Shown here: one piece after another, positions 24,081 through 33,059 of the stretch
How positions within the stretch are numbered: the stretch's first letter is position 1
Layout: the number at the start of each line of letters is the position of its first letter
NCBI RefSeq assembly: GCF_001623405.1
Contig: NZ_LUHG01000080.1
Coordinates: forward strand, 26,640 to 90,639
Source: Hydrotalea flava
GTDB lineage: Bacteria > Bacteroidota > Bacteroidia > Chitinophagales > Chitinophagaceae
DNA: 64,000 nucleotides
Direction: 5' to 3'
The notes under the pieces: model-generated
Database searches by the model: none
Told to the model about the DNA's origin: nothing
What the model saw: the letters and a program-made list of their open reading frames with translations, nothing else
Translations under genes and position numbers: made by a program

Positions 24081-25424
24081 TTACCCTTTGGCATCGGCCA
24101 GCAATTGAGCAATAGCCTGTGCTGCTTTTTCAAAACCAAATCCGGCTATTACGGTATCCATTTGGTGTTGTATTTGCGGGTTACACAAATTACCTATACT
24201 GCCTTCATGGGTATGGTGCAATTGGGTGCTGTAGGTAAATTGCCCGGCTTCAATTTGCCGGCCAATTTGTTGATAGGCTTCGCGAAAAGGTACGCCCTGT
24301 AATACTAATTTGTTTACTTCTTCCACACTAAACATATAGCGGTATTTTTCATCGATAATAATATTATCCTTAATGTGTATATTTTCTAGCATCAGCGTGG
24401 CCATTTGCAGGCATTGACGTAGTATGCCGAAGGCAGGAAAAAGATGTTCTTTCAACAACTGTAAATCGCGGTGATAGCCCGATGGCAAATTAGTGGTTTG
24501 CACAGTAATTTCATTGGGTAAGGCTTTGATGCGATTGCAGTGCGAACGTATCAACTCAAATACATCGGGATTTTTTTTATGCGGCATAATGCTGCTGCCG
24601 GTAGTTAATTCGGCAGGGAAGGATACAAAATCGAAATTCTGGTTCAAGTACAGGCATATATCCATACTTAAACGCGCTAAAGTATCGGCTACATTGGCCA
24701 ATGCCTGTGCCGTAATGCGCTCTGCCTTACCCCTACCCATTTGTGCATATACCACATTGTAATTCAAATCATCAAAACCTAAAAGGGTGGTGGTGAATGT
24801 GCGGTTAATGGGAAAAGAAGAACCATAGCCGGCGGCACTACCTAATGGATTTTTGTTGACTATTTTGTAGGCCGATTGTAGGGTAATACAATCATCCACC
24901 AAACTTTCGGAATAAGCGCCAAACCATAAACCAAAAGAAGAAGGCATGGCCAATTGCAAATGCGTATAACCGGGTAATAAATGATTTTTGTAACGCTCAC
25001 TTTGTTGTTGCAGTAAGTTAAAAAATTGATGAACAGCAGTAACGGTGGTAGTTATTTCCTTGCGTAAAAACAATTTAATATCTACCAATACCTGGTCGTT
25101 TCTACTGCGGGCACTGTGTATTTTTTTTCCTGTTTCGCCCAAAGTTTGAGTGAGTAGAAGTTCTATTTGCGAATGAATGTCTTCTACATCATCGGCCAAC
25201 TGAAAATTACCGGCTTCAATGGCAGTATAAATATGTAACAGTTCCTTTTTCAATAATTTGGCTTCATCCTCTTTCAATAATCCAACGGATGCCAGCATAG
25301 TAATATGCGCCATAGAACCCAAAACATCAAAAGGTGCCAGGTACATATCCATAGCACGATCGTTGCCTACTGTAAACTGTTCTACTGCCTGCAATGCACC
25401 GCTGTTTTTTTGCCAGAGTTTCAT
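24081..25424 (-). CDS. argH: Argininosuccinate lyase
   Basis: 447 residues, the normal family length. It contains the fumarase/aspartase superfamily signature GSSIMPHKKNPD, and HSARSRNDQV near residue 100 is the typical argininosuccinate-binding segment. It splits argininosuccinate to arginine and fumarate in the cytosol, the last step of the pathway. It is the last gene of the eight-gene arginine operon, 61 bp after the M20 deacylase gene. Confidence 0.95.
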   Translation of the reverse strand: MKLWQKNSGALQAVEQFTVGNDRAMDMYLAPFDVLGSMAHITMLASVGLLKEDEAKLLKKELLHIYTAIEAGNFQLADDVEDIHSQIELLLTQTLGETGKKIHSARSRNDQVLVDIKLFLRKEITTTVTAVHQFFNLLQQQSERYKNHLLPGYTHLQLAMPSSFGLWFGAYSESLVDDCITLQSAYKIVNKNPLGSAAGYGSSFPINRTFTTTLLGFDDLNYNVVYAQMGRGKAERITAQALANVADTLARLSMDICLYLNQNFDFVSFPAELTTGSSIMPHKKNPDVFELIRSHCNRIKALPNEITVQTTNLPSGYHRDLQLLKEHLFPAFGILRQCLQMATLMLENIHIKDNIIIDEKYRYMFSVEEVNKLVLQGVPFREAYQQIGRQIEAGQFTYSTQLHHTHEGSIGNLCNPQIQHQMDTVIAGFGFEKAAQAIAQLLADAKG

Positions 25425-25485
25425 GTTGTTGTATATACGTGGTTAACAATTATATGATTCTATTTGCCTTTACCTTTTACTCATG

Positions 25486-26583
25486 TTAGGAAACAGGCAA
25501 CAATACTTTATTCAATAATTCAATGTACAATGCAATACCGTTAGTAATTTCTTCCACAAAAATAAATTCATCTGCACTATGGCTTCTGGCGCTATCGCCC
25601 GGCCCCATTTTCAATGTTGGGAAGGGCATTAGCGCTTTATCGCTGGTAGTGGGTGAGCCGTAACAGGTTCTGCCTAAGCTCAGCCCAGCCTGAATCAGCG
25701 GATGTTCTACCGAAATTGAAGTTGAACGTAAACGGCAACTTCTGGGCTGAAACTGACTTTGTATGTTTTGTTGAATTACTGCCAATATTTCTTCAAAAGT
25801 ATACAATTCATTTACCCTTATATCTACTACAAACTGGCATTGTGCCGGCACTACATTGTGTTGTTTATTGTCGGTCTGAATAACGGTAACACTCATTTTA
25901 ACCGGCCCTAATAAATCGCTCACTTTTTCAAATCGGTATTGGGTAAACCATTCAATATCTTTCAGGGCTTTTAGTATGGCATTATCGCCCTCTTCTCTGG
26001 CTGCATGTCCGGGTTTACCTTGTGCTGTGCAATCAATCACCAATAAGCCTTTTTCAGCCAGGGCCATATTCATTAATGTTGGTTCGCCAACAATACCGCA
26101 ATCTATTTTAGGTAAACGAGGCAATAATATTTCAACGCCATTGCTGCCTGAAATTTCTTCTTCTGCCGTTGCGGCCATAATGAGGTTATAAGACAGATTT
26201 TCCTGCTGGTAAAAATGTAAAAAAACAGCTATTAAAGAAACTAAGCATCCGCCGGCATCATTACTGCCTAAGCCGTATAATTTGCCATCTTTTTCAATAG
26301 GTTCAAATGGAGGCAGGGTATAGGCTTTATTGGGTTTTACCGTATCGTGGTGCGAGTTTAACAGGATAGTGGGTTTATCGGGATTAAAATATTTATTTTT
26401 TGCCCAAATATTATTCAAGAACTGATGGGTGGCTACTCCTTTGCTTTCTAAAAATGTTTGAATAATTTCAGCCGTTTCTTCCTCTTCTTTGCTGAAGGAA
26501 GGGGTGGCAATTAATTTTTTTAAAAGCCGGGTTGCATCTTTTGCTAAATATGCTACCGTTGTAACCGATTCGTTTGATTGCAT
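25486..26583 (-). CDS. argE: M20 family deacylase of arginine biosynthesis (ArgE-like)
   Basis: 365 residues with M20 metal-site motifs: NSHHDTV (His and first Asp region), GLGSNDAGG (bridging Asp), ATAEEEISGSNG (catalytic Glu pair) and SRSHSADEF-like HSADEF near the end. In operons with an acylornithine transcarbamylase the substrate is normally N-acylcitrulline, so I infer N-acetyl- or N-succinylcitrulline hydrolysis to citrulline rather than classical acetylornithine hydrolysis. It starts 11 bp after argB. Confidence 0.85.
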   Translation of the reverse strand: MQSNESVTTVAYLAKDATRLLKKLIATPSFSKEEEETAEIIQTFLESKGVATHQFLNNIWAKNKYFNPDKPTILLNSHHDTVKPNKAYTLPPFEPIEKDGKLYGLGSNDAGGCLVSLIAVFLHFYQQENLSYNLIMAATAEEEISGSNGVEILLPRLPKIDCGIVGEPTLMNMALAEKGLLVIDCTAQGKPGHAAREEGDNAILKALKDIEWFTQYRFEKVSDLLGPVKMSVTVIQTDNKQHNVVPAQCQFVVDIRVNELYTFEEILAVIQQNIQSQFQPRSCRLRSTSISVEHPLIQAGLSLGRTCYGSPTTSDKALMPFPTLKMGPGDSARSHSADEFIFVEEITNGIALYIELLNKVLLPVS

Positions 26584-26594
26584 AAAGAATTTTT

Positions 26595-27383
26595 TTATGT
26601 TCCCAAAGTAAGGGTGGTACCGGAAGTACCCTGCAATAGTTTGGATAATACGTTTGCTTTGCCAATTATAACACGCTGTACCCCCTTTTGCAATGCGGTA
26701 AACGCATTCTCTAATTTGGGCAGCATGCCATCTGCAATAATTCCCTGTGCTTTCAGTTGTGCATATATTTGGGGTGTGATCAATGGAACCACCGATGTAT
26801 CATCATCTACATTCATTAATACGCCTGCTTTTTCAAAAAGATAAATTAACGATACTGCATAGTGTGGTGCCAGCGCTGTTGCTATTTCCTGCGCAATGGT
26901 ATCGGCATTGGTATTCAGTAAATGTCCATTGCCGTTATGGGTAATAGGCGCTACTACTACACTGCTATTGTTGTTGAGCAATTGTTGTAATAATGCGGTG
27001 TTAATACCATCTACATCGCCCACAAAACCATAATCAATAGTTGGGTGTATGCGTTGGTGGGCTTGTATTAAATTGCCATCGGCGCCGGTTAAACCTATTG
27101 CATTACATTGAAAAGATTGCAATTGGGCTACTATATTTTTATTAATGTAGCCGGCATACACCATGGTAACAATTTTAAGCGTTTCTGCATCCGTAATTCT
27201 GCGTCCGCCCACCATTTGTTGTGGTATTTGTAATTGTGCTGCCATGCGGGTAGCCAGTTTACCGCCGCCATGAATCAATATTTTTTTTCCTGCTATTTCG
27301 GCAAAGGCCTGCAGGAAAGCAGCGAGTTGCTGTTCGTCATCAATAATATTGCCGCCTACTTTTAAAATAAATACCTGTTCCAT
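26595..27383 (-). CDS. argB: Acetylglutamate kinase
   Basis: 262 residues from the ATG at 27383. That ATG shares its A with the stop of the preceding gene (TAATG), which indicates coupled translation and rules out the longer upstream frame. Motifs of the amino-acid kinase family are visible: FILKVGGNIID, LIHGGGKLAT, and NADTIAQEIATAL. It phosphorylates N-acylglutamate, the second step of the pathway. Confidence 0.93.
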   Translation of the reverse strand: MEQVFILKVGGNIIDDEQQLAAFLQAFAEIAGKKILIHGGGKLATRMAAQLQIPQQMVGGRRITDAETLKIVTMVYAGYINKNIVAQLQSFQCNAIGLTGADGNLIQAHQRIHPTIDYGFVGDVDGINTALLQQLLNNNSSVVVAPITHNGNGHLLNTNADTIAQEIATALAPHYAVSLIYLFEKAGVLMNVDDDTSVVPLITPQIYAQLKAQGIIADGMLPKLENAFTALQKGVQRVIIGKANVLSKLLQGTSGTTLTLGT

Positions 27384-28387
27384 TAGCCTTGTTTCAGGGT
27401 TTGTAAAATATTGGCCAATACTGCCTGCGCGGCCCATACGCGGTTACCTGCTTCTGTCGTTACCAGGCTGTTGGGGCCATCTAATATTTCATCACTCAAT
27501 TCTACATTTCTTCTAACCGGCAGGCAATGCATTACTTTGGCATTATTGGTAAGTGCCAGCCTTTCATTGGTCAACATCCAGGCCGGGTCGTTTTCATATA
27601 CTTTGCCATAGTCGTGGTAGGTGCTCCAGTTTTTTACATACACATAATCGGCATCTTGTAATGCTTCTGTTTGGTTATGCGTAATGGTGGCACCGTTGGT
27701 AAATTGGGTATCTAAGGCATAATCTTCCGGATGCGTAATTACAAAATCGGCCTCACCCCATGCATTAACCCATTGTGCAAAGCTATTGGCTACACATTGC
27801 GGTAAGGGTTTTACATGCGGTGCCCAGGTAAGTACTACTTTTGGTTTTTTTTGTGCGGTACCGACTTTACGCAGTAAATCTTCCTGTATGGTAATAATAT
27901 CGGTGAGCGATTGTAAGGGGTGTAGGGTAGCGCTTTCTAAACTAATAACCGGTACACCGGCATAGCGAATAAACTGGTTGATGTATAATTCGCTGTAATC
28001 ATCTTCCCGGTTTTTTAATGAGGGAAAGGTGCGTATGGCCAACACATCAAAATAGCTGCCCAAAATGGGTGCAGCATCTTTAATATGTTCAACCGTATTG
28101 CCACTCATAATGGCACCTTCTTCAAACTCTAATGCCCATCCTTCTTTGTCTACATTAAACACAATACTTTCCATACCCAAATTAGCGGCGGCTACCTGTG
28201 TGCTTAAACGGGTACGTAAGCTGGGGTTAAGAAACAACATACCTATACGTAAGTTCTTGCCTAAATGTTGATCTTTTAACGGATGGGCTTTATAAGCCAA
28301 TGCCGCTCCTACCATGTTGTTGATGGCAGTGCCGGTGTGTTGCATCTCCGGCGTTAATACATCATATACATTGATAAACTGTTTCAT
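27383..28387 (-). CDS. argF': N-acylornithine carbamoyltransferase (ArgF')
   Basis: 334 residues. The carbamoyl-phosphate site SLRTRLS and a conserved HCLPVRRNVE segment are present. TLHPLQSLTDIITI replaces the HPCQ motif of ordinary ornithine transcarbamylase, as in the acylornithine branch described from Xanthomonas (acetyl) and Bacteroides (succinyl). I cannot decide the acyl group from sequence alone. It transfers a carbamoyl group to N-acylornithine. It overlaps argB by one base and follows argD by 31 bp. Confidence 0.85.
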   Translation of the reverse strand: MKQFINVYDVLTPEMQHTGTAINNMVGAALAYKAHPLKDQHLGKNLRIGMLFLNPSLRTRLSTQVAAANLGMESIVFNVDKEGWALEFEEGAIMSGNTVEHIKDAAPILGSYFDVLAIRTFPSLKNREDDYSELYINQFIRYAGVPVISLESATLHPLQSLTDIITIQEDLLRKVGTAQKKPKVVLTWAPHVKPLPQCVANSFAQWVNAWGEADFVITHPEDYALDTQFTNGATITHNQTEALQDADYVYVKNWSTYHDYGKVYENDPAWMLTNERLALTNNAKVMHCLPVRRNVELSDEILDGPNSLVTTEAGNRVWAAQAVLANILQTLKQG

Positions 28388-28418
28388 GTAATGTAGTTGA
28401 AAGGGTATGATGGGTAAT

Positions 28419-29591
28419 TTATTGTTCGGTTTTTTCCAATAAGCCTTGCTCTTCTTTTACTGCATCAATGGCTTCCCGTAAGGTTTCTAAAAATTCGTCG
28501 GCTTGTTTGCGGGTTAAAGCCAATGAGGGCAATAAGCGAATGGTATTAGGTTTGGCTTCACCGGTAAAAATGTTGAATTGGAATATCAGTTTCTTACGCA
28601 ATTCTTTTAAATAATCCGGCACATCAAATCCAATCATCAATCCACGGCCACGTACATTTTCCAATTCAGGAAATTCTTTTAATTTATTCATGATATACAT
28701 GCCGCGTTGTTTGGCCATTTCAATCAGGTTCTCCTGTTCCATTACTTCCAAAACACCTAAGGCTGCTGCACAGGCTAAAGGATTACCGCCAAAGGTAGTA
28801 CCCAGCATGCCATATTTGGCAGGTATATGCGGAGCTATTAAAATACCGGCAACGGGAAATCCGTTACCCATGCCTTTGGCCATGGTATAAATATCGGCGG
28901 CTACATTAGCATAATCATGTGCAAAAAAGCGGCCGCTGCGGCCATAGCCACATTGTACACTATCGGCAATAAAAACGGCATTGTGGGCAGTACATTGTGT
29001 GCGAATAGTTTGTAAAAATGCTTCTGAAGCCATATTGATACCGCCCACACCCTGAATGCCTTCTACAATTACTGCAGCTATGTTTTTCCCATTTTCTGCA
29101 AAATAGTTTTCCAATGCGCTTACATCATTAAAGGGAAGAAATACCACATTGTCGGTTTCATTCACCGGTGCTACAATAGCCGGATTGTCGGTTACTGCTA
29201 CAGCAAGGGAGGTACGTCCGTGAAACGATTTTGAAAAGGCTACCATCTTTTTCCGGCCAGTATAAAAAGAGGCTAATTTCAAAGCATTTTCATTGGCTTC
29301 AGCGCCACTATTACACAGAAATAATTGGTAGTCGGGTTTGCCGCTGATTTTACCCAGTTTATCGGCCAGCTCTTGTTGTATGGGTAAATGTACGGAGTTG
29401 GAGTAAAAAGCAATTTTTTCTAATTGTTGTTCTATTCTTTTTACCCAATGCGGGTGGGTATGTCCAATGCTGATAACGGCATGGCCGCCATACATGTCTA
29501 AATATTGTACACCCTGGTCGTCCCAAACATAAGCGCCTGCTGCCCGTGTTATGGCAATATCATACAATGGGTACACTTCAAAAAGTTTCAT
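28419..29591 (-). CDS. argD: N-acylornithine aminotransferase
   Basis: 390 residues, a class III PLP-dependent aminotransferase. Visible landmarks are GGHAVISIGHTHP near the start, LCNSGAEANENALKLA (cofactor phosphate site), and IYTMAKGMGNGFPVA containing the Schiff-base lysine. It converts N-acylglutamate semialdehyde to N-acylornithine with glutamate as donor. It lies 129 bp after argC, a gap that is AT-rich and has no other gene. Confidence 0.92.
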   Translation of the reverse strand: MKLFEVYPLYDIAITRAAGAYVWDDQGVQYLDMYGGHAVISIGHTHPHWVKRIEQQLEKIAFYSNSVHLPIQQELADKLGKISGKPDYQLFLCNSGAEANENALKLASFYTGRKKMVAFSKSFHGRTSLAVAVTDNPAIVAPVNETDNVVFLPFNDVSALENYFAENGKNIAAVIVEGIQGVGGINMASEAFLQTIRTQCTAHNAVFIADSVQCGYGRSGRFFAHDYANVAADIYTMAKGMGNGFPVAGILIAPHIPAKYGMLGTTFGGNPLACAAALGVLEVMEQENLIEMAKQRGMYIMNKLKEFPELENVRGRGLMIGFDVPDYLKELRKKLIFQFNIFTGEAKPNTIRLLPSLALTRKQADEFLETLREAIDAVKEEQGLLEKTEQ

Positions 29592-29720
29592 GGGATTACT
29601 TGTTTAATTTTTTTTATGCAATTGTTTTATGCTGTTACAGCCTTTTGGCTGTGTTGTTGTTTTTTTTGTGATGTACTATACTATACCGTTATGCTATGCG
29701 TTCCTGTTGCTTTTATCTAT

Positions 29721-30704
29721 TTAAAATGCCGTTGCTTTCAATTGTAAACCGGCTGTTTCCGGAAATCCGAACATCAGATTCATATTTTGTACGGCTTGTC
29801 CCGATGCGCCTTTCAATAAATTATCTAATGCACTGTGTACCACTAATTTATTGCCCTGTTTTTCTAAATGGATGAGGCATTTATTGGTGTTCACTACCTG
29901 TTTTAAATCGATCATGGTATCTGATACATGGGTAAAGACTGCTTCGCAATAATATAGTTGATACATTTCTTTTAATTCGTTTAAAGGAAAGGCGCAATCT
30001 ATCATTGAGCTTACGTAAATACCCCTTGTAAAATCGCCCCGCCAGGGTATAAAATGAACGGCAATCCCATCATTGCCCTGCAATTGTTCTAAAGTTTGTC
30101 CTATTTCATGAATGTGCTGGTGCTGTAGGGTTTTGTAGGCGGAAATATTATTGGAGCGCCAACTGAAATGTGTAGTAGCCGAGGGACTTTGTCCCGCACC
30201 GGTAGAGCCGGTAATACCGGTTGTGAACACATCGCCCAAAATACCCGCATTGGCCAAGGGCAGTAAACCCAACTCAATGGTACTGGCAAAACAACCCGGA
30301 TTGGCAATATTACGGGCCGATTGGATGGCTTTTTTATTCATTTCGGGTAAACCGTACACAAAGTGACGTTCGCCCATTGACGCATGTTGTTGTAACCGAA
30401 AATCCTGCGATAAATCGATGATGCGAATGGAAGCATCAATGGTGTGTTCTTCCAAAAATTTTCTGGCAGCGCCATGGCCTACGCATAAAAAATATACATC
30501 GGCATCCTGCTTTAATGCATTGGTAAATTGAAGGTTGGTATCGCTTTCCAGATCGGTATGTACAGCACTAATTTTTTGATGGGCGTGGCTGTTACTGTGC
30601 ACAAAATGAATGGTTGCGAAAGGGTGGTGCAACAGCAATCTAATTAATTCGCCACCGGTATACCCTGCACCGCCAATAATGCCCACTTTTATTTTATTCT
30701 GCAT
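29721..30704 (-). CDS. argC: N-acetyl-gamma-glutamyl-phosphate reductase
   Basis: 327 residues. The N-terminal NADP site reads GIIGGAGYTGGELIRLLL and the catalytic cysteine is in ANPGCFAST. The conserved GTSG-like segment is replaced by the SFR-type HFSWRSNNISAY. It reduces N-acylglutamyl phosphate to the semialdehyde. Its start overlaps the end of argG by 11 bp, implying coupled translation. Confidence 0.93.
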   Translation of the reverse strand: MQNKIKVGIIGGAGYTGGELIRLLLHHPFATIHFVHSNSHAHQKISAVHTDLESDTNLQFTNALKQDADVYFLCVGHGAARKFLEEHTIDASIRIIDLSQDFRLQQHASMGERHFVYGLPEMNKKAIQSARNIANPGCFASTIELGLLPLANAGILGDVFTTGITGSTGAGQSPSATTHFSWRSNNISAYKTLQHQHIHEIGQTLEQLQGNDGIAVHFIPWRGDFTRGIYVSSMIDCAFPLNELKEMYQLYYCEAVFTHVSDTMIDLKQVVNTNKCLIHLEKQGNKLVVHSALDNLLKGASGQAVQNMNLMFGFPETAGLQLKATAF

Positions 30705-31899
30705 GGTGCTGTTCCTTTACTTTATGATAGATAGATATCTGGTTGCCAAAAATTTTGCTGAAGCCTCTTACATCTTCGCCAGTAAAACCGGTATTCATCT
30801 CACCGTATTTTCCAAATTTACTGTTCATTAAATCAAATGGCGATTCAATACCGATAACCTGAAAGCGATAAGGCATTAATTGTACAAACACTTTTCCGGT
30901 AACCTGTTGCTGGCTATTGGTTAAAAAAGCTTCTATATCTCGCATCACGGGGTCTAATATCTGGCCCTCGTGTAACCAGTTGCCATAAAAAGCTGACAAT
31001 TGATCTTTCCAGTTTAACTGCCATTTGGTGAGTACATGTTTTTCTAAAGCGTGGTGTGCTTTTAAAATAATCATGGGTGCGGCTGCTTCAAAACCAACGC
31101 GGCCTTTAATGCCAATAATGGTATCACCCACATGAATATCGCGGCCAATGCCAAAAGGCGCAGCTATACTGTGTAAATGTTTAATGGCATCGGTGGGGTG
31201 CGCAAATGGGGTATCGTTTACTGAAAATAATTCTCCTTGTACAAAACCCAACTCTACTTCTTCCTCCTGTGTTTTGGTTACCTGTGTGGGCCATGCCGAT
31301 TCAGGCAACATGCCTTTGCTGCTCAGGGTTTCTTTACCGCCTACACTGGTACCCCATAATCCTTTGTTAATGGAATACATGCTTTTCTCGAAATTCATAT
31401 TTACCTGTTTTTGTTTCAGGTAATCAATTTCGGCTTCACGGCTCAGTTGTAAATCGCGGATGGGGGTAATAATTTCTACACCGGGTATTATGATGTGAAA
31501 AATCATGTCAAAACGTACCTGGTCATTTCCGGCGCCGGTGCTGCCATGGGCAACGGCATCGGCTTGCAGTTGTTGGGCATGTTCGGCAATATGCAGTGCC
31601 TGGCTAAGCCTTTCGGCACTTACACTTAACGGATAGGTATTGTTTTTCAATACATTACCAAATATTAGGTATTTAATAATTTTTTCGTAATACGATTGCA
31701 CGGCATTTACCGTGGTATGTGTTTTAACACCCAGGCTATAGGCATGTGCTTCAATGCGTTTTAATTCAGCCTCGGTAAAACCACCGGTATCTACTATAAT
31801 GCTGTGTACTTCATAACCTTTGTCTTCGCTCAGGTATTTTACACAGAAGGTGGTGTCTAAGCCACCGCTAAATCCTAATACAACTTTTTTGGTTTTCAT
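30694..31899 (-). CDS. argG: Argininosuccinate synthase
   Basis: 401 residues, a standard length. The PP-loop ATP site reads GFSGGLDTTF at the N-terminus; further motifs are HGSTGAGNDQVRFD and WGTSVGGKET. It joins citrulline and aspartate using ATP. Placing it before argC as the second gene of the operon is common in Bacteroidota and differs from the argG-argH order of many other bacteria. Confidence 0.95.
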   Translation of the reverse strand: MKTKKVVLGFSGGLDTTFCVKYLSEDKGYEVHSIIVDTGGFTEAELKRIEAHAYSLGVKTHTTVNAVQSYYEKIIKYLIFGNVLKNNTYPLSVSAERLSQALHIAEHAQQLQADAVAHGSTGAGNDQVRFDMIFHIIIPGVEIITPIRDLQLSREAEIDYLKQKQVNMNFEKSMYSINKGLWGTSVGGKETLSSKGMLPESAWPTQVTKTQEEEVELGFVQGELFSVNDTPFAHPTDAIKHLHSIAAPFGIGRDIHVGDTIIGIKGRVGFEAAAPMIILKAHHALEKHVLTKWQLNWKDQLSAFYGNWLHEGQILDPVMRDIEAFLTNSQQQVTGKVFVQLMPYRFQVIGIESPFDLMNSKFGKYGEMNTGFTGEDVRGFSKIFGNQISIYHKVKEQHHAE

Positions 31900-31927
31900 G
31901 CTTTTAATATTTTAATGCATCGGTTGT

Positions 31928-32638
31928 TTAAAATGGTAAGAAGGCGTGAAACAGGCTTTTATTTTTGGTAGGGTTGCCATTGGTTTCTTTGCGCTTAAAA
32001 ATTTTTCCAAAGCTCAATTGTTTTAAACGCAGCAGGCGTTCATACACTTTGCGTTTCTTTTCAAAATTAGCAGTGGTTTCTTTGGGTTCGTGCTTATCTT
32101 TCGGATCAAACAGCATAGCGGTACACATGCAGTTTTTTCTTTCCTTGCTCATTAAAATATCATAGTTCACGCAGCTTTTACAACCGGCCCAAAATTCCTC
32201 ATCATCAGTTAATTCGCTATAGGTAACGGGTTCATAACCCAACTCGCTGTTAATTTTCATCACAGCCAGTCCGGTAGTTAATCCAAATATTTTGGCTTCC
32301 GGATATTTTTCGCGGGATAGTTGGAAGATGCGCTGTTTAATTTTTTTGGCTACGCCCGTTTTTCTGAATTCGGGTGCTACAATTAAACCACTGTTGGCCA
32401 CAAATTTACCATGGCTCCATTCTTCAATATAGCAAAAACCAACCCATTGTCCGGTGGTGGTAACGGCAATTACGGCTTTGCCTTCCAGCATTTTAGCGGC
32501 CACATACTCGGGTGAGCGTTTGGCAATGCCGGTTCCACGGGCTTTCGCCGACGATTCCATCTCATCTGTAATGCGCAATGCATAGTGCGTATCTAAATGA
32601 TGCGCAACACGTACAATAATTTCTTGTTGATTATCCAC
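31928..32638 (-). CDS. GNAT N-acetyltransferase, probable N-acetylglutamate synthase
   Basis: 236 residues with a GNAT core at residues about 10-140 (acetyl-CoA loop around LIVAPEFRKTGVAKKIKQRIF). A C-terminal extension has several cysteines (GCKSCVNYD, KNCMCTAML) and a basic tail. It is the first gene of the arginine operon, 28 bp before argG, and no argJ or long ArgA is present in the cluster. I infer it supplies the acyl group to glutamate, the committed step. The cysteine-rich tail may bind metal or sense redox state; this is not shown. Confidence 0.75.
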   Translation of the reverse strand: MDNQQEIIVRVAHHLDTHYALRITDEMESSAKARGTGIAKRSPEYVAAKMLEGKAVIAVTTTGQWVGFCYIEEWSHGKFVANSGLIVAPEFRKTGVAKKIKQRIFQLSREKYPEAKIFGLTTGLAVMKINSELGYEPVTYSELTDDEEFWAGCKSCVNYDILMSKERKNCMCTAMLFDPKDKHEPKETTANFEKKRKVYERLLRLKQLSFGKIFKRKETNGNPTKNKSLFHAFLPF

Positions 32639-33059
32639 TTCTGGTTCAATATTTTAAATACAATGTTTGAAAATAGAAAGCAGGCCTTTACAAGGCCATT
32701 CCAATCAGGAAAGAGTCGGGTGTGTGAATATTAGATACGAGGTCGTCGCAGTAAATAGAGGAAGTTGCTGTTACCCAATGCAGAGGCTTGGTCCAATTGA
32801 TTGGAGCAGTTTACGAAAAGATGAGTATGGGTTGCCTTCTGTTTCAATGTTGTTCAATATAAATGTTGTCAACGGTAATTTCAGGCCGTAAAAGTAATAT
32901 AGTTTCTAAATAAAAAACGTTTTTCTTTAAAAAATTATCGTTAATTCAAAAAATGACTGCTGCATGAAAAAAAATGCCGCCACATTTTTGTGGCGGCAGG
33001 ACTAACATGCGCTATGGTAGGGTATTGTAGCGTGGGTGTTTATGATTACATAAAACTAA
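32639..33059. other. Intergenic region upstream of the arginine operon
   Basis: About 420 bp without a credible gene between two minus-strand genes. It must contain the promoter of the arginine operon and, at its far end, the terminator of the OMP gene listed next. I see no clear ArgR-type palindrome. A short plus-strand frame at 32667-32891 lacks family features. Confidence 0.5.
32966..32998 (-). terminator. Rho-independent terminator of the OMP gene
   Basis: A 10-bp GC-rich stem, TGCCGCCACA with TGTGGCGGCA and a T4 loop, is followed on the minus strand by a run of nine T. It lies 62 bp after the stop of the large OMP gene. Confidence 0.85.

Noticed and set aside
32667..32891. Small plus-strand gene upstream of the arginine operon
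   Set aside because: It has no family resemblance, lies in the expected promoter region and shows no neighbour context.
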